This document shows, one piece after another, positions 36,234-48,577 of a stretch of 64,000 nt of DNA. The notes beneath the pieces are model-generated. The model made no database searches and was not told where the DNA came from. It saw only the letters and a list, made by a program, of their open reading frames with translations. This DNA is from Zeus faber (Eukaryota > Chordata > Actinopteri > Zeiformes > Zeidae). The stretch spans positions 18,514,839-18,578,838 of the forward strand of contig OY482851.1 in the NCBI GenBank assembly GCA_960531495.1. The letters are read 5' to 3'. Positions within the stretch are counted from its first letter, which is position 1; each line of letters opens with the position of its first letter. The translations under genes were made by a program, and so were the position numbers.

Positions 36234-37277
36234 TATATGCTAACCATAAGTCTGGCTGCAAGTATATTTCAGTTTACTGAGCATCATAACATTTATACTT
36301 GAGCATGCTGGGTTTTTTTCTTTACAAGGGTTTCTCTGCAGCTGGTCCGACAAAGCTTCTGCCAGGGACGCATGTTTATCCTTTCACATTTCAGCTGCCA
36401 CACGGGAGAGTATGTAAATGTATTTCTTAAAAAAAAAAATTGTGGGTGGATAAAAGTTTTTTTTCTGGCTGTTAAGTAGAATTTTGTACATTTTTTGTCG
36501 TTATCATGAGTTGTTTGAGGCTTGGGCGATATATGGTTTTAATATCAATAGCGTGATATGAGAATATAAATCATCTGGGATTTTGGTTTACGTGAGATCT
36601 TGATATAGTTTAATGTTTTCTTTAAGCAGCATTACAGTAAAATAATTTTCTTTTCTCCACGTAGTGACTTCCCCTCCTCTTTCCATGGTTTCCACGGCGA
36701 AATAGTCTACACCCTGACAGTGGCTATAGACAGGCCGTGGCACATGTCTAAAGAGTTTGTGACAGAATTCAATTTTGTAAATCCTCATTGTGCAAACCAA
36801 ACAGAACTTATGGTGAGTTACTGGATACAGTTGCAGTAAGTATTTCTGTTTGTTAGAAATCCTCGAAATGAGCAATTTCCTTATAGCAAGAATGACGGGA
36901 GTGTTTGAACCATATTACTCGCACTAAAATATGGTTTTCAAGCTGCAAACTGAAATATATGGTTATAGCCATTTGTTAAGCACATAGCTAATTGACAATG
37001 CAAATATGAATGGTTAGTGTGGTGGCTTATCGATTCGGTCATTAGGCAATTTGGAATTGATTCTAAATCGTTACTGATTCTTGATACCCAGCCATAGGTT
37101 GACATCAGCAGACCCGACATGAGTAAATAAAATTGAACTACAGTAGAGAAAAACATTAACTCACACTGACTCTTCTTTGGTCTCGTCCGTCTGGAGAGGA
37201 AGGCATTCCTCCCTGGTACGGTGACGCCAGCATCTCCATATGTGTCTGTATAAGTTTGGGTGTATCATTGTCATTGC

Positions 37278-37281
37278 TGTT

Positions 37282-37326
<45 letters not shown>
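37278..37326. repeat. (GATA)n microsatellite in pseudogene 2
   Basis: A pure run of about 11 units of TAGA. In gene 1 the same place (12378-12388) has only two units. Confidence 0.9.
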
Positions 37327-37328
<2 letters not shown>

Positions 37329-39132
37329 AAATTGGCAAGATGAGATAAATATAACATTTTACAAAAACATATTTGGCAATATACAATAAACCAAAAAATT
37401 AACCAAAAAAAAGAACAATTTGCATAAATCTAATATACAATCTATAGATACACCTTGTGTGGATCGTGCCTCAAATGTCACATTTATCATGTGTTACATA
37501 CAGAATTACATGAAGGCACAATCAGTTTTAACACTCGCTTTGTGTTCGCCCAAGGGGAACTGGTCACCATCTTCTGTGAGTTCAGCAACGCCTCGTCTCG
37601 CACGGCCAAGCCCGAGGCGCGGCTCTTCCAGTAGCAGGCCTTCTTCACCCACGGCCACAAGTCCCAAAGGAGGATCCTAAGCTCCTGACCCTGGGGGGCG
37701 GGGCCGCCGGTCCGAGGCCACACCTCCAAGGCCACCAGCCAGATCACACTCACCATCCCTGCCGACACAGCATTCACCATCTCCAACTGTAACCTCATAG
37801 AGGTGGACTACGTCGTCGAGGTTGGTGAAGAGAGATAGATAGAGAGAAAAACCTTGAACTTCACAAAAAGCACGAAACAGATTTGGGGCTATGTTTTCAA
37901 AAATCTTATTTCAGAATCAAGCTTTATTGGCCAGGTATCTGTGACTCTCCTTACAGTAAAATGTAAAAATAAGAAAGAAAGAAAGAAAGAAAATAAAAGT
38001 AAAGCTGCTTTATACTGTAGTCACCAGTGTGTGTCCAAAAATGGCATCATCGGAGCAATTTAATTGATACATTGGGTGAATGAATTCTGAATGAATTCTT
38101 TGTTTTTGGTGATTCTTTTCTGCCCTGTTAGGTCAGCCTCTGTGTCAGCGGTTCCCCAGACCTTGAAGTTCTGTTTCCCATCATCATCACCGCGCTTCCT
38201 GGACGCATCGCACCCCCGCCACATTTGTGAAGATGTCCAACTGTTTTTCCAAAATATTTTAATTTCTCTCCTGAAGAAGCACCTTTTGTTGCACATCTGC
38301 CAAAAACGGATCGTCAAAGTTGACATTGTTGAATAACAAAATATATTCTTCTTAAATTCTAAGTGTGTTTTAGATTCCTTCGTTACCTTTTATGTTGTAA
38401 ACAGTATTACTCAGGGATTTCTCAGAATGGTATTATGTATGTTCAATTATTATTGATCAGACAGTTTTGATCAGTTTGCCTCTGTTGCTATGCTTGTTTT
38501 TTTATTGTGCTTTTTGTTTTTTTACTGTGACAACTGTTTCATGGTTCTCTGGAATTACATTGTGCATAAATAGATTGGAAACTTGAGTTTTTTTAAGCAC
38601 GTGTTGAATGTAGTCACTCCATTTACTGAGTAGTGCATTATTGTACGACTCACTCAATACAAGTGAATGTACTGAGTGACACATGAGAATTTCAGGCAGC
38701 CTTGAGGTGGTTACTTGATATGTATTTCAGATGCTACCATGGTTTTAAATATACATTTGAGTTACTTATTTGTTTTCTGGTTTCAAATAACCAAGCGTTT
38801 ACTATTTCAAAGAACCACGTTTTTTTTTTAAACTCTGACAGTGTTTGCTATCATTTTCTCTCTTATTGCCACTATTCAAGCGTTTTTAACGGCGTGTGCC
38901 TGTATCTTCTTGAATCTACAATATTCAAACCACTGCTGATGTACAATTTTCTCCCTGTAAAATATATGTGGATTCATTCTGACTTAATTTTGTATTTAAT
39001 TACTATTTAATTTTGTGCCTGGGATTATGGGTTAATATTGAGTGAATATGCTGTCAGGAGTGTACAGCTAATGATGAGCAAGTCAAAAATGCATGTTTAC
39101 ACACAAGTGTGGCTTTTAAGTATGATAAAACA

Positions 39133-39134
<2 letters not shown>

Positions 39135-39179
<45 letters not shown>

Positions 39180-39210
39180 ATTTATATATATATATGTGTG
39201 TGTGTTTATT

Positions 39211-39267
<57 letters not shown>

Positions 39268-39268
39268 A
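39135..39268. repeat. (GT)n array with two TTTATTTATATATA inserts
   Basis: Three GT runs are separated by near-identical TTTATTTATATATATA segments, showing unit duplication. The block A counterpart (17815-17840) is a simple short GT run. Confidence 0.93.
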
Positions 39269-39687
39269 TAGATCCGGTGAATGCATCAATCCTGAAACAA
39301 ATTCATTTTCTGAGTTTCCCCCTTTTTTTTTTTTTTGTTTATTATACTTATTTAAAAATCAGGCCACATCGGCTGCATAACTGCCGAACCTGATGTCATC
39401 AAGAGTCACATTTTGACCGAATGCGGTTGGGCTTTTATACCGCTTCTATCACTATGTCGCAAATCAGAGGCAGAACTGCTCTACGGCAATATGCAACATC
39501 ATTTGAAGTCAGCCTGCTTTACGTTATCTGCACGTGGGAGCGAATGTAAACAAACACGGAGGAGCGTGGCGCTTCACGGACCAATCAAGGCGCACGGAGC
39601 TAACATTGAAGAGAAAAAACCACCGTCCCTTGTTTACAACTTTTCAAACACCAACTTGTGTCCGATGAGGAAATCTCAAACTGCACG

Positions 39688-39834
39688 ATGGCAACATTCA
39701 TGGATGACGACAACATTTCTCCGTCTGCCACCGAGCCACCACAACGTGAGGTGAGGGGGAGACCGAGCCGAATCAAAGTACCTTTTCGATTTGCTGATCG
39801 TGTTTTAGTTCAAGGTTTCGGAGAATGGAAGTGA
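39688..39834 (+). CDS. Short ORF, 48 aa, unknown (possibly transposon-derived)
   Basis: ATG 39688 to TGA 39832-39834. The product has an acidic start (MATFMDDDNISPSATEPPQR), then VRGRPSRIKVPFRFADRVL. The basic RGRPSRIKVP segment looks AT-hook-like or typical of fish mobile-element proteins. It is followed directly by the GTCAAGTC repeat. The block A copy carries a one-base deletion. I do not recognise a gene here. Confidence 0.3.
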   Translation: MATFMDDDNISPSATEPPQREVRGRPSRIKVPFRFADRVLVQGFGEWK

Positions 39835-39839
39835 ACACA

Positions 39840-39995
39840 AACAAGTCATTTGAGTCGAGTCATGTCTCAAGTCTAGTGGAGTCAAGTTACCAAGTCTACA
39901 ATTTCCAAGTGCAAGTCGAGTTTCAAGTCATTTACCTTCTATCAAGTCAAGTTTCAAGCATCAAAACAGTGACTCGAGTCCACATCTCTGAGTTC
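39840..39995. repeat. GTCAAGTC-rich dispersed repeat
   Basis: Words such as GAGTCGAGTCATGTCTCAAG and the end CAGTGACTCGAGTCCACATC are shared with 2363-2520 and, truncated, with 19020-19085. It marks the end of visible A/B homology. Confidence 0.6.
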
Positions 39996-40231
39996 AGGTA
40001 TGGGGTTAGAGATGTTTAAGTTCAGGGTTAGGTCCATGTCCAGTACATTTTTGAGTATGAGGTTCCGGAACAATGGCGGCCACCGGTGAAAGGCCAGGTT
40101 GTAAACACTGGTTGAATAATTGAGATCTCTTGACACGCCCTACACCCTAAAGTGATAAAGGTCGGTTTCTCTTCAGCGCTGGTTACAGGGAAAACAAACA
40201 CCCTCCGGCGAGCATCACCAGCAGTCAGGCC

Positions 40232-43200
40232 ATGTTGAACACCGTCAAGGCCTTTTCGGTGGAGTACAACCCCGTCAACAAAGACAACACCTTCGCCGGC
40301 GGCGATCTCTTGGCGGGGAACGTGTTGCTGGAGCTGGGGTCGGACTGCAGCGTGACCTCGCTCCACGTGAAGCTGAAGGGGAAGGCGCGGGTCAGATGGA
40401 CCGAGACGTACGGAAAAACAGTGGTGGCGTACTTCGCCAAGGAGAAGTTTTTCAGCATCAAGCACTTTGTCCTCCAGCAGCACAGAGGCCAGGGTGAGCA
40501 CCCCCTGCATTCAGTCACTGGCAGTAGAATTTCACTGGCGCAATGTTGGATATTTGTCACTTGTTGATACAAGGTTTTAAGGTTAATCTTTAGGTGTCTT
40601 GTGTATTGTGAGATTTTTTTTTCTTCTTGCTTCATTAGGGTCAAGTATTGTTTTTGTTAATGTATAACCGACCTCTGTAGTCTATGGATGTCAAGGATCC
40701 GACGAACTCACAGGCAAAATTAATAAGATGTGTATTCGGGGGAAGTTCCAACATGGTTCAGTCTTCTGGGTGGAGTTTGTGATCAACAACGACTACCTCA
40801 CCAAGAGGCCGCCACGCGCATGCAGTTTACAGAACTATCAGATCACGTGACAGATATAGTGGCAATTGGACTCTTAACCATGCAAAGTTACACATTATCT
40901 TATTGTCCTATTATCTATATTATATATATAGTATTATTTTATTACTATTAAACTTAATTATGTTTGGAAAAAAATAAGTGAATGCATTACCAGAAGACAG
41001 TCAACATCACAGTCAACATTTATATACATTCCAGAGATATCAATGTACACAAACTTTTCGAATTATAATTACTGGTAACAATAACCATAAGCAATAACAT
41101 AAAACAAGGAACATGTATTTTTTGTGTATGTGTTTTGAAATATTTTCATTCTTTTTGTGTTTTTGGTGTAGCTCACTACACACAATTCATTTCAATATAT
41201 ATACTCTCCAATTGGAGTCAGGTAAACCACTTACAATAGTAAAATTTTTTATATGTTTATGAAATACATTACTATTGTGAATGCCGTTTTCTGTTGATTT
41301 ACAAAGTGCCTTAAAATAATTGTGTTCCCCAAAATGGATTAATAATTGTGATAAATAATCGTCATCACAATATTGAATAAAATAATCGTGGTTATCATTT
41401 TAGCCATAACCATGCAGTCCTATTTCAGAATGAAAACCAGCGTTAGATCGGACCCACCCACAGCCACAAACACCACCCGATCATAGAATTACACTGTTAC
41501 CAGGCTGGAATGAATGTACTTCTGCAGTCACAAAACCCACCGGAACAGAGAGCGAAGCACACTCGTCCATTGAACTTTTACGAAGGGTTGACTACCCCGC
41601 ACCCCGCGTATTGCAGCCTGCAGCTATAGTTAGTATTTTTTTTTATAGTGTGTTGTTAATTCTTTGGTTAATTGCATATGGCCAAATTGTTAAAGTCAAT
41701 TTTTAGGTTTATTTTCCTGTTTGATTTTTTTTTTCTTTCTTTTTGTATTGTTTAGTGTTAACTGTATATTGGCATGTTTTTCTATATTGAAGTTATTTTT
41801 TAGGTTTATGGTATATTGTTTTTTTATCTATCTATTTTTAAGAAAGTATTTTTAGCACTTATAGTTACATAGCAGTAAAAGTTAATAGTTATTAAGTTGA
41901 AGTATTTTCTATTTCAGACAGCACAGTTGTTGCCCAAGGAAGCCATGTCTACCCATTCACCTTTCAGATTCCTTCACAGTACGTTTTATCTCCATTCAGT
42001 TTAAGTCTGACAATAGTCAATACATTTTCAGATGTATACCCCGTTATGACCCCATATCACCTATTATCTTTTTACTTATTCTATTTTACTGTTTGGTTGC
42101 TTATTCTATGTACTGTACATGTAAATGGTATTTCTATTTAATGTGCATTCTATTGCTGTTACTCTATATTTTATGTTTCCCCATTGAGCTGCTGCACCGC
42201 TTGAAGAGAGTACTTGAAGATAGTATTATCTTATCTTATCTTATACAACTGGCAAAATGTGTGATACTTTTGTGAAATAAATCAGTCAATAAATGTCCCA
42301 TATTCTGCAATCGGTTCCATTCGTTTTTCCTTTCAGAGATCTGCCGTCCTCCTTCGATGGCAAGTGGGGAAGGATCCGCTACTCGGTGAAAGCCTTTCTG
42401 AGCCGGCCTCTGAAAATGGACAGCAAAGCTAAGGCCAAGTTCAACATTGTTTCCAAAACAAACCCCAACTGTTGTCCAGGACTGGTGGTATGGATCTACT
42501 AATATCTTCTATAACATATTATACTCATCAAGAATGTTCTTTAATCTCTCTCTAAATAACCTGGTTTTCCCTTTCAGACACCACAGCACGAACACAAAGA
42601 CAAGAAAATGAATCTCTTCAACTCGGGAAAAGTCGTCATGGATGTAAACCTCGATAAAATGGGCTACTGCCAAGGTCATTCGAACTATTTATTTTTCCGT
42701 TAGATATAAGTCCATCATGAATTTAAAATAAATGCTGAGACGGTCGCTGTCTAGTGTGGTGCAAAGGTCCTTCTCTGTAATAAGCTCTTTTATTATTTCA
42801 GATCAGATAAGATAACATGACCTTCCATTTGTATATGGTGAGATATAATTACCTTGCATTAACACTCAAAAAACAACAGTCAACAAATCAGGCGGTTCTC
42901 TTATACTTATTTATAAGTGAAATTCTCAAGAACTGGCAAAACTCTGGTGAATGAGACAATAGGTCACTTTGGAGTGCTGCTGTACAGGTCACTGGTGGGA
43001 AATGGTTATTCCACATGGTGAGTGATGACATTTAGGTATTACAAATATATTAAAAATGGTGACTGACAACACTGAGCTCTCCTGCTGAAAAAAATTGAAA
43101 GGTCTGATGAAAGTCACAAAAGCACATGGCAAAGACAAAAATATTGATTTATTGGATGAAATTGGATTGCTTTTATATCAGCCGTATATGGTGAAATAGA

Positions 43201-44286
43201 ATTACTTTGTCTCGTATTGTCTTAATCAATATAGGTTTGTATATTAATGTCTAAAAATGTCAAAAAAATTCATTGTCATTCAAGTGCCTATGTACAGTAT
43301 GCATATTTAAAATATTTGTGTATATATCAAGAAGAATAGAAGTGGTCCTTTTATAAGTCTATTTATCTATTAAGTTTATTATTTATTAAAAGCAATTTTT
43401 TTTTTTTCTCCTCACAGGCCAGGGAATTAAAGTCACTGCCTTCATCCAGAACAGCTCATCCCGGGAAATTAAGCCCAAATACTGTCTCTATAGAAAGGTG
43501 AGTTTTTTTGCGGAGGGAAAGAGGAAAGTGAGCACCAAAGACCTGCTGAAGGAGGTGGGGGAGCCCATCCCTCCATCCTGCAGCCAGAACGTCAGCAGAA
43601 CCGTCACCATCCCCCACAGCACCGGCCTGGCTATCCTCAACTGCAACATCATCAAGGTGGAGTACAGACTCAGGGTAGGTGTCTCCACGGCCATGATGGA
43701 TGGATGGATGGATGGTAAAGAGACTGATTGATAGATAGATAGATACAGACTCATAAAACAATCAAAAACAATGGCCAATAATATTAATAACAATGAAGTG
43801 ATGAGAATAAAAAATTGAATAAAGAAAATGGAAATATACAATACATATACAATACAATATAGTCCACTATAAGTATCAAGATTAACTAACTACAAGCTAG
43901 AAAAATGTGAAAATATGAAGAAAAACAAGAAAGAAATACAATAAAAACATAAAATAAATCATATCAATACAATTTGAAAAAAATGTCATCTTCTTATCAG
44001 AGCCTATTCCTGTCGTTACGGGGAGGGGTGGGGTAGTCGGCAGGATACATGAAATCCAGATCATAACTCGTCCATGGGTCAACCTTTCCCGGCGCTCCAG
44101 GTTTATCTGGATGTGAAGTACGCTTCAGACCCGGAGATCAAGTTCCACATCGTTGTCCTGCCCGCCTCCGAGACCCCGGACCCGGAGGAACCGCCCACCT
44201 TTGGGGGGTTTTGGAACCCACCAGAGGACAAGGAACGGGGACCAGGCTGGAGCCAGGCTGTACCAAACCCCGCTTCCCACCTATGA
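40232..44286 (+). CDS. Gene 3: arrestin domain-containing protein 3-like, intact, 6 exons, 337 aa
   Basis: Exons are 40232-40493, 41918-41978, 42337-42487, 42578-42674, 43418-43674 and 44101-44286 (TGA 44284-44286). They total 1014 nt without a stop, with GT..AG introns in phases 1, 2, 0, 1, 0. N-lobe is about residues 5-158, with [39 protein letters not shown] and DLPSSFDGKWGRIRYSV. C-lobe is about 165-300, with KVTAFIQNSSSREIKPKY, TVTIPHST, LNCNIIKVEYRLR and EIKFHIVVLP. A Pro/Glu-rich tail of about 40 residues follows, with no PPxY. It is the longest copy and, on sight, the most typical of the teleost ARRDC3-like subgroup. It lies just downstream of block B and has no counterpart behind block A. 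Confidence 0.9.
40494..41917. other. Gene 3 intron 1
   Basis: A 1.4-kb intron. An AT-rich part follows a piece at about 40715-40850 (AACAACGACTACCTCACCAA, GCATGCAGTTTACAGAAC). No other exon is needed, because exon 1 joins 41918 in phase. Confidence 0.6.
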
Positions 44287-44448
44287 AACCATATAGCCCC
44301 CAGTGTCTGGATTTTAACACAAGATCCTGGAATTTCAACATAGATTTAAATGTTAGAAAGACAGATTTAGAATTGCATTCATGTTGTGTATTTATAGTTA
44401 CATTTATCAGTTATTATTCAACATATTATTCTTGATAGCAAGGGAGTT

Positions 44449-44475
44449 AATAAATTATCTCTGTGTAGAAATAAA
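44449..44475 (+). promoter_or_regulatory. Polyadenylation signals of gene 3
   Basis: AATAAA occurs at 44449-44454 and again at 44470-44475, about 165-190 bases after the gene 3 stop. The spacing suits a short 3' UTR. This is inferred from the hexamers alone. Confidence 0.45.
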
Positions 44476-46002
44476 TGACTCAATACCGTTTTTCATGATC
44501 TACTACACTATATTGTTGACTTGAGATAATAACACACAAAGAAAATCACCATAACTTTTTTTTATTATGTGAAAATAAATACCTGTCTAGTCTTTTCTAA
44601 AAAAAAAAAGTGGATATCATAATAAATTGTGACGATTTAATGATTCTGTTTAAACTATTGAAGACAATGGTTGACAAAATGCCTATTCCATTACACAAGG
44701 GAAAATCTTACCAGCTTGTTGCTCCAGTTTAGCTTATCTGGATATGCCCCTACAGATAACTGGCCTCTCCCGTTTCCTCTGAGGAACTCAAAGGGTCACA
44801 TACCGTCGATGTAAACCAAATGGTTATGATTGATTTTTGTGTGACTCTTCCCCTGAAAGTTGGGTGGATGGAAAAAAGGCAATGACTATTATTGCGGGCG
44901 GGTGGGTTTGTCCTGTGCATAGCCATAAAAAAAACAGAAGAAAGAAGAGAATGGAATTGACTTTATTACACTTATAATACGAGAAAACTTAGAGAAGTGA
45001 ACTTGTTTAGCTGTCTTGAGAAAGCAAGGCGATGCCATATTATAAGATCCTGTTTAATTTGTATATATTATATATATAAATATATATATTCAATATACAG
45101 TATATAAATATATATGTATATATATATATGTTAATATATTACACACACAAGTATGGGGAGTTTTTCTTCCATTCACATTAGTCTTAGGTCCTTTCAAAGC
45201 TGTACCTAAATTGCCTATAGAAATTAAACAAGGCACAGATTTCCACAGACTTAACATATTGATTAGAATGTAAGATAGTTCTAACGTTAATGTGTTTACC
45301 CTATATGTACCTTTATAGGAATAATAGTTAATAGTTTATAATAATATATGAAAAAAAAAAAAATCATTATTAGAAAGAAAACCTGTAGATCAATATACTA
45401 ATATGGCAATATACAAAAAACAAACAACACAAAAAAAGGACAAACCATAAAGACTTCACGCCCTGGTTTGAGCCCCACTGACCCCCTGCGTATGAATGAG
45501 TGGGTGTGCCTCTGAGAAGTTTGAAAATGGGCGCGGCCTCACAATCCCCCACCTTATTTTCCTTAATATTTGTGACGTAGGGAGCCACTAAAAGTCGCAA
45601 TCTACATCAGCGTCCTCCCTGCCCGCTTTGTGCTGATTTTAACCACTAGACTGCGCTGATTCACACTTACTATCTGTAATTTCAATTTAATAACCTTTAT
45701 AAAGAAACGTTAATATTATGACCAGGATTGATGTGTTTGATTAGAGAACAGTCATATATTTCAGGTGACAGCTCGGAAAATACGTTGTGTTTGGTTTGCA
45801 TCACAGGGAATTGCAAAGTCTATGTCAAAGTCTTCTATCACACTCTTGGCCTATCGACCCACTGTCAACGAGTAGAGGAAAAACAGAGGAAGAAGGATAT
45901 TATTTACAGTTTTTCACAATTGGTTTAATGCATTTCTCAACACTGGGTTCACCTTTTCAAAACGCTTCACACAGTCAACACAGCCGCAGTGTGTGTGGAC
46001 GA
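44476..46002. other. Intergenic, AT-rich, no gene seen
   Basis: Between gene 3 and block C. Contains TA-rich low complexity at 45055-45130. Short open frames lack any recognisable motif. Confidence 0.45.
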
Positions 46003-48416
46003 AAACAGGGATGATTTCTCGTTGCTCTGACACAAAATGCGTTCAATGGGCACATCTTTCAAAACGCATGAATTAATTTTCTCACTCCAACTCAAACCAC
46101 CATCAAAACTCTGTATCTACAGCACATTTTGCAGTCGTTTACAGACTCTTTTCAAAACTGTTCAATTCAAGTTCAAAGCTAGAAAGCAATTTGCTACATT
46201 TCCACAATGATACCGTATTGAAAAATACTGAAGGTAGGACTTTGTTTTGCTTTTTCTTTGGACATTGCTTTGTTTTCGCAGTGATTTGTTACCTTGTTGG
46301 ATTTTATTTTTATTCTCAATTTATACAGCATCATTAAGTTTGTGAAGGATAAAGGTTTGTAATGGTTTCCGAAATTGGAAACTTAACATAAAGCCTTTTG
46401 TTTCTGGACAGTCATGCTCTTGAGTGACATTATTTCTGCATTGGTCATCTTCATTTTAAGAGAAGAGAATACAGCCATACTGTGATATGTTTACTGGCCT
46501 TTTATGGTACATCCTATAATTATAGTATCAACAAACGGCGCCGCCATACACAGGGGGGTTAACCATGTGAGGGTATATTGATAGTTGTCGCTAGTATTTG
46601 TTGCAATGCATGTGAATGTTGTGTGTGAATGCATGGCGGGAAAGTCGCCAGACATCCGCTTCTTAATACTCAAATGCAAAGACTTTCATCAGTTGGCCAT
46701 AGGCTCAATCACCTCTGTGTTACCTCATTCGGGTATAGATAGTGACTTAACAGACATTTATTTAAATGAAAATCTTTGAGATTGGCACATTAAAGTTTTG
46801 GCCTGTGTGTTAATTGTTTTGAAAAGGTGAATTCTGCTGGGACAAATGTGCTCAAGTAATACGAGAAAAAAGAAACAGCTAGAAATAAAATAAAAAACAG
46901 CCCCAGAATGTGGCAAAAGTGGATAACCCGGTTTTCCGGGAGTCGCCCGACTTTGTTTTCAGGCTGCTCTCAGCGGAGGCTTTTGTCGCAAAACGCAGAG
47001 ACCCTGTTAATTTTCCTGGAACTTTGTGGAAATGACAATTGAGAAGCTCTCCATCGAGTATGATGCGATCAACCGTGAGAACACATTCAGCGCAGGGGAC
47101 CTGGTTTCGGGCAGAATAGTGGTGCAGGTTTCAAAGGAAGCACAGATCAGCTCCCTCATCTTCAGATCGAAGGGTAAAGCCAAAGTGCGCTGGCCTGAGC
47201 AACGGCAAAAAATTCATGTTGTGATATTTTCTGATGAGAAATACTACGACATCCAGCACAACATCCTTAGAGAGGCCAGAGACGGTAAGTGCAGCGATCC
47301 ACCCAATATTTTTTAGCATAATGGTTACTTTAGTCATTGTTCCAAACTGCGAGCTCACTGCAACATAAATGTATTTTTCTTAGGCTCTCGTGCCGTCGGT
47401 TCAGGACGCCTTGTTTTCCCCTTCTCCTTTAAAATACCAGAAAGGTGCAATACGCTTCTGAACTGAAACCCACCCTTCTGTCTACACTTCCTTTCACTTT
47501 CCACTTCAAATTTGTTGGAAGTTATTGTTTGAACCTTTTGACTATTGTTGGTTTGCAGGAACATGCCGTCGTCTTTCAAAGCCGACAAAGGCAAAGTGGT
47601 CTATCAGTTGAGGGCTGAGCTCAAACAGTCGATGAAGTTGCCAAAAACTACCAAAACCAACTTTACCTTTGTGTCAAAGACAGACGTGGATATCCCAAGC
47701 TCATGGTAGGCCTGTGATTCAAATTTTTTTTATTGTCAAATGATTAATCTCCTGGAGATTCACCCTGGATCACATTGATCGAGAGTCCAGGTAACACTGT
47801 CTTTTAGGAAGCTCAGTATGGCTGTAAGGACAAATCTGTCACGCTTTTTCACTTCTGGAAACCTCTCACTATACCTTTACACGGAAAAGATGGGATACCA
47901 GCAAGGTAAGAGCTCAATTTAGCAGAGGGGCGCATCTTCTTATTTTCTGAGTTTTTATAACCTGTGACACCCCCATATTCACCAATGGCGCTATACCACT
48001 TCATTAAGAAAGGGCAATGATTAGCAATATCAGTGAGTCGTAGTATCCACTCCAAATCTGACTCGGTTGGGTTCAGGGTGTGATTCACTTTCTTCGTCCC
48101 ACGTTGAAGGCGAGGCACCGAAAGTCACGGCAGAAATCAACAACCGCTTGACGCGCTCGGTGAAGCCCAAATTCTTGCTGTACGTGAAAAAGAGCTTCTT
48201 GGCCCAAGGTCGCAGGAGGGTTGACACACACGATATCGTGAAGGAGAAGGGCGAAGCCGTAGCGTCCTGCAGCAAACAGACTGTGACCAAGGTGATCAGC
48301 ATCCCCAGAGAACTGCCGCCCTCCATCTTGAACTGCTCCATCATCAAGCTGGAGTACAGGCTGAAGGTGGTACACAGTTCCAAACGTGACTTTGATGCAA
48401 AGTTATACACGCACAC
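46003..48416. repeat. Segmental duplication block C (paired with 56105-58512)
   Basis: Similarity with block D starts at GGGATGATTTCTC and continues through upstream flank, gene 4 exons 1-5 and introns. It stops inside the TA array that follows exon 5. Block C contains a few small indels relative to D, including the paired one-base changes in exons 3 and 4. Confidence 0.85.
47032..48366 (+). pseudogene. Gene 4: arrestin domain-containing 3-like, 3'-truncated copy of gene 5 with compensated frameshift
   Basis: Exons 1-5 are 47032-47284, 47384-47444, 47559-47705, 47808-47905 and 48110-48366. The start is ATG 47032; the GTG 6 bases upstream is not needed. Compared with gene 5, exon 3 is one base shorter near its end (CCAAGCTCATG against CCAAGACTCATG). 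Exon 4 is one base longer (CACGCTTTTTCAC against CACGTTTTTCGC). Spliced together the frame is restored, leaving about 15 residues read in another frame between the lobes. The exon 5 donor GTGAGA has been replaced by GTGGTA through a 9-base deletion. A long TA array follows, and no exon 6 is found. Without exon 6 the C-lobe lacks its last strands, so it is probably a pseudogene. Read-through would add a Tyr/Ile-rich tail ending at about 48669. Confidence 0.75.
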
Positions 48417-48425
48417 ATATATATA

Positions 48426-48476
<51 letters not shown>

Positions 48477-48577
48477 GTATATATATGTATATGTATATAT
48501 ATATATGTATATATGTATATATATGTATATATGTATATATATGTATGTATATATGTATATATATGTATGTATATATG

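Larger units (their letters stand above)
34328..38230 (+). pseudogene. Gene 2: arrestin domain-containing 3-like pseudogene, duplicate of gene 1
   Basis: All six exons of gene 1 have counterparts: 34328-34583, 36342-36405, 36665-36812, remnant 37185-37215, 37555-37820 and 38132-38230. Several lesions break it. The exon 2 donor GT has become GA (36406-36407). Exon 4 has lost about 72 bases including its acceptor. Exon 5 has in-frame TAG (37632-37634) and TGA (37686-37688) codons. Exon 1 differs from gene 1 at a single base (ACG to AAG, Thr to Lys), and exon 6 is identical, while exon 5 is clearly diverged. A Tc1 transposon (34709-36233) sits in intron 1. A short N-lobe fragment could still be transcribed, but no full arrestin fold can be made. 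Confidence 0.88.
28983..39895. repeat. Segmental duplication block B (paired with 3655-19085)
   Basis: This is the second copy of block A, directly oriented and holding pseudogene 2. It begins abruptly after the L1 remnant that ends near 28912. Tigger (30003-30716) and Tc1 (34709-36233) insertions are specific to this copy, while block A retains the uninterrupted target sites. Sequence identity is uneven along the block: exon 1 and exon 6 are almost unchanged, and exon 5 is far more diverged. Confidence 0.85.

Noticed and set aside
40730-40951. Extra exon in gene 3 intron 1
   Set aside because: The frame lacks arrestin similarity, and exon 1 already joins exon 2 (41918) in the conserved phase.
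47026-47031. GTG start six bases before the gene 4 ATG (and 57055 for gene 5)
   Set aside because: Nuclear vertebrate genes start at ATG; the ATG at 47032/57061 aligns with the other paralogs.
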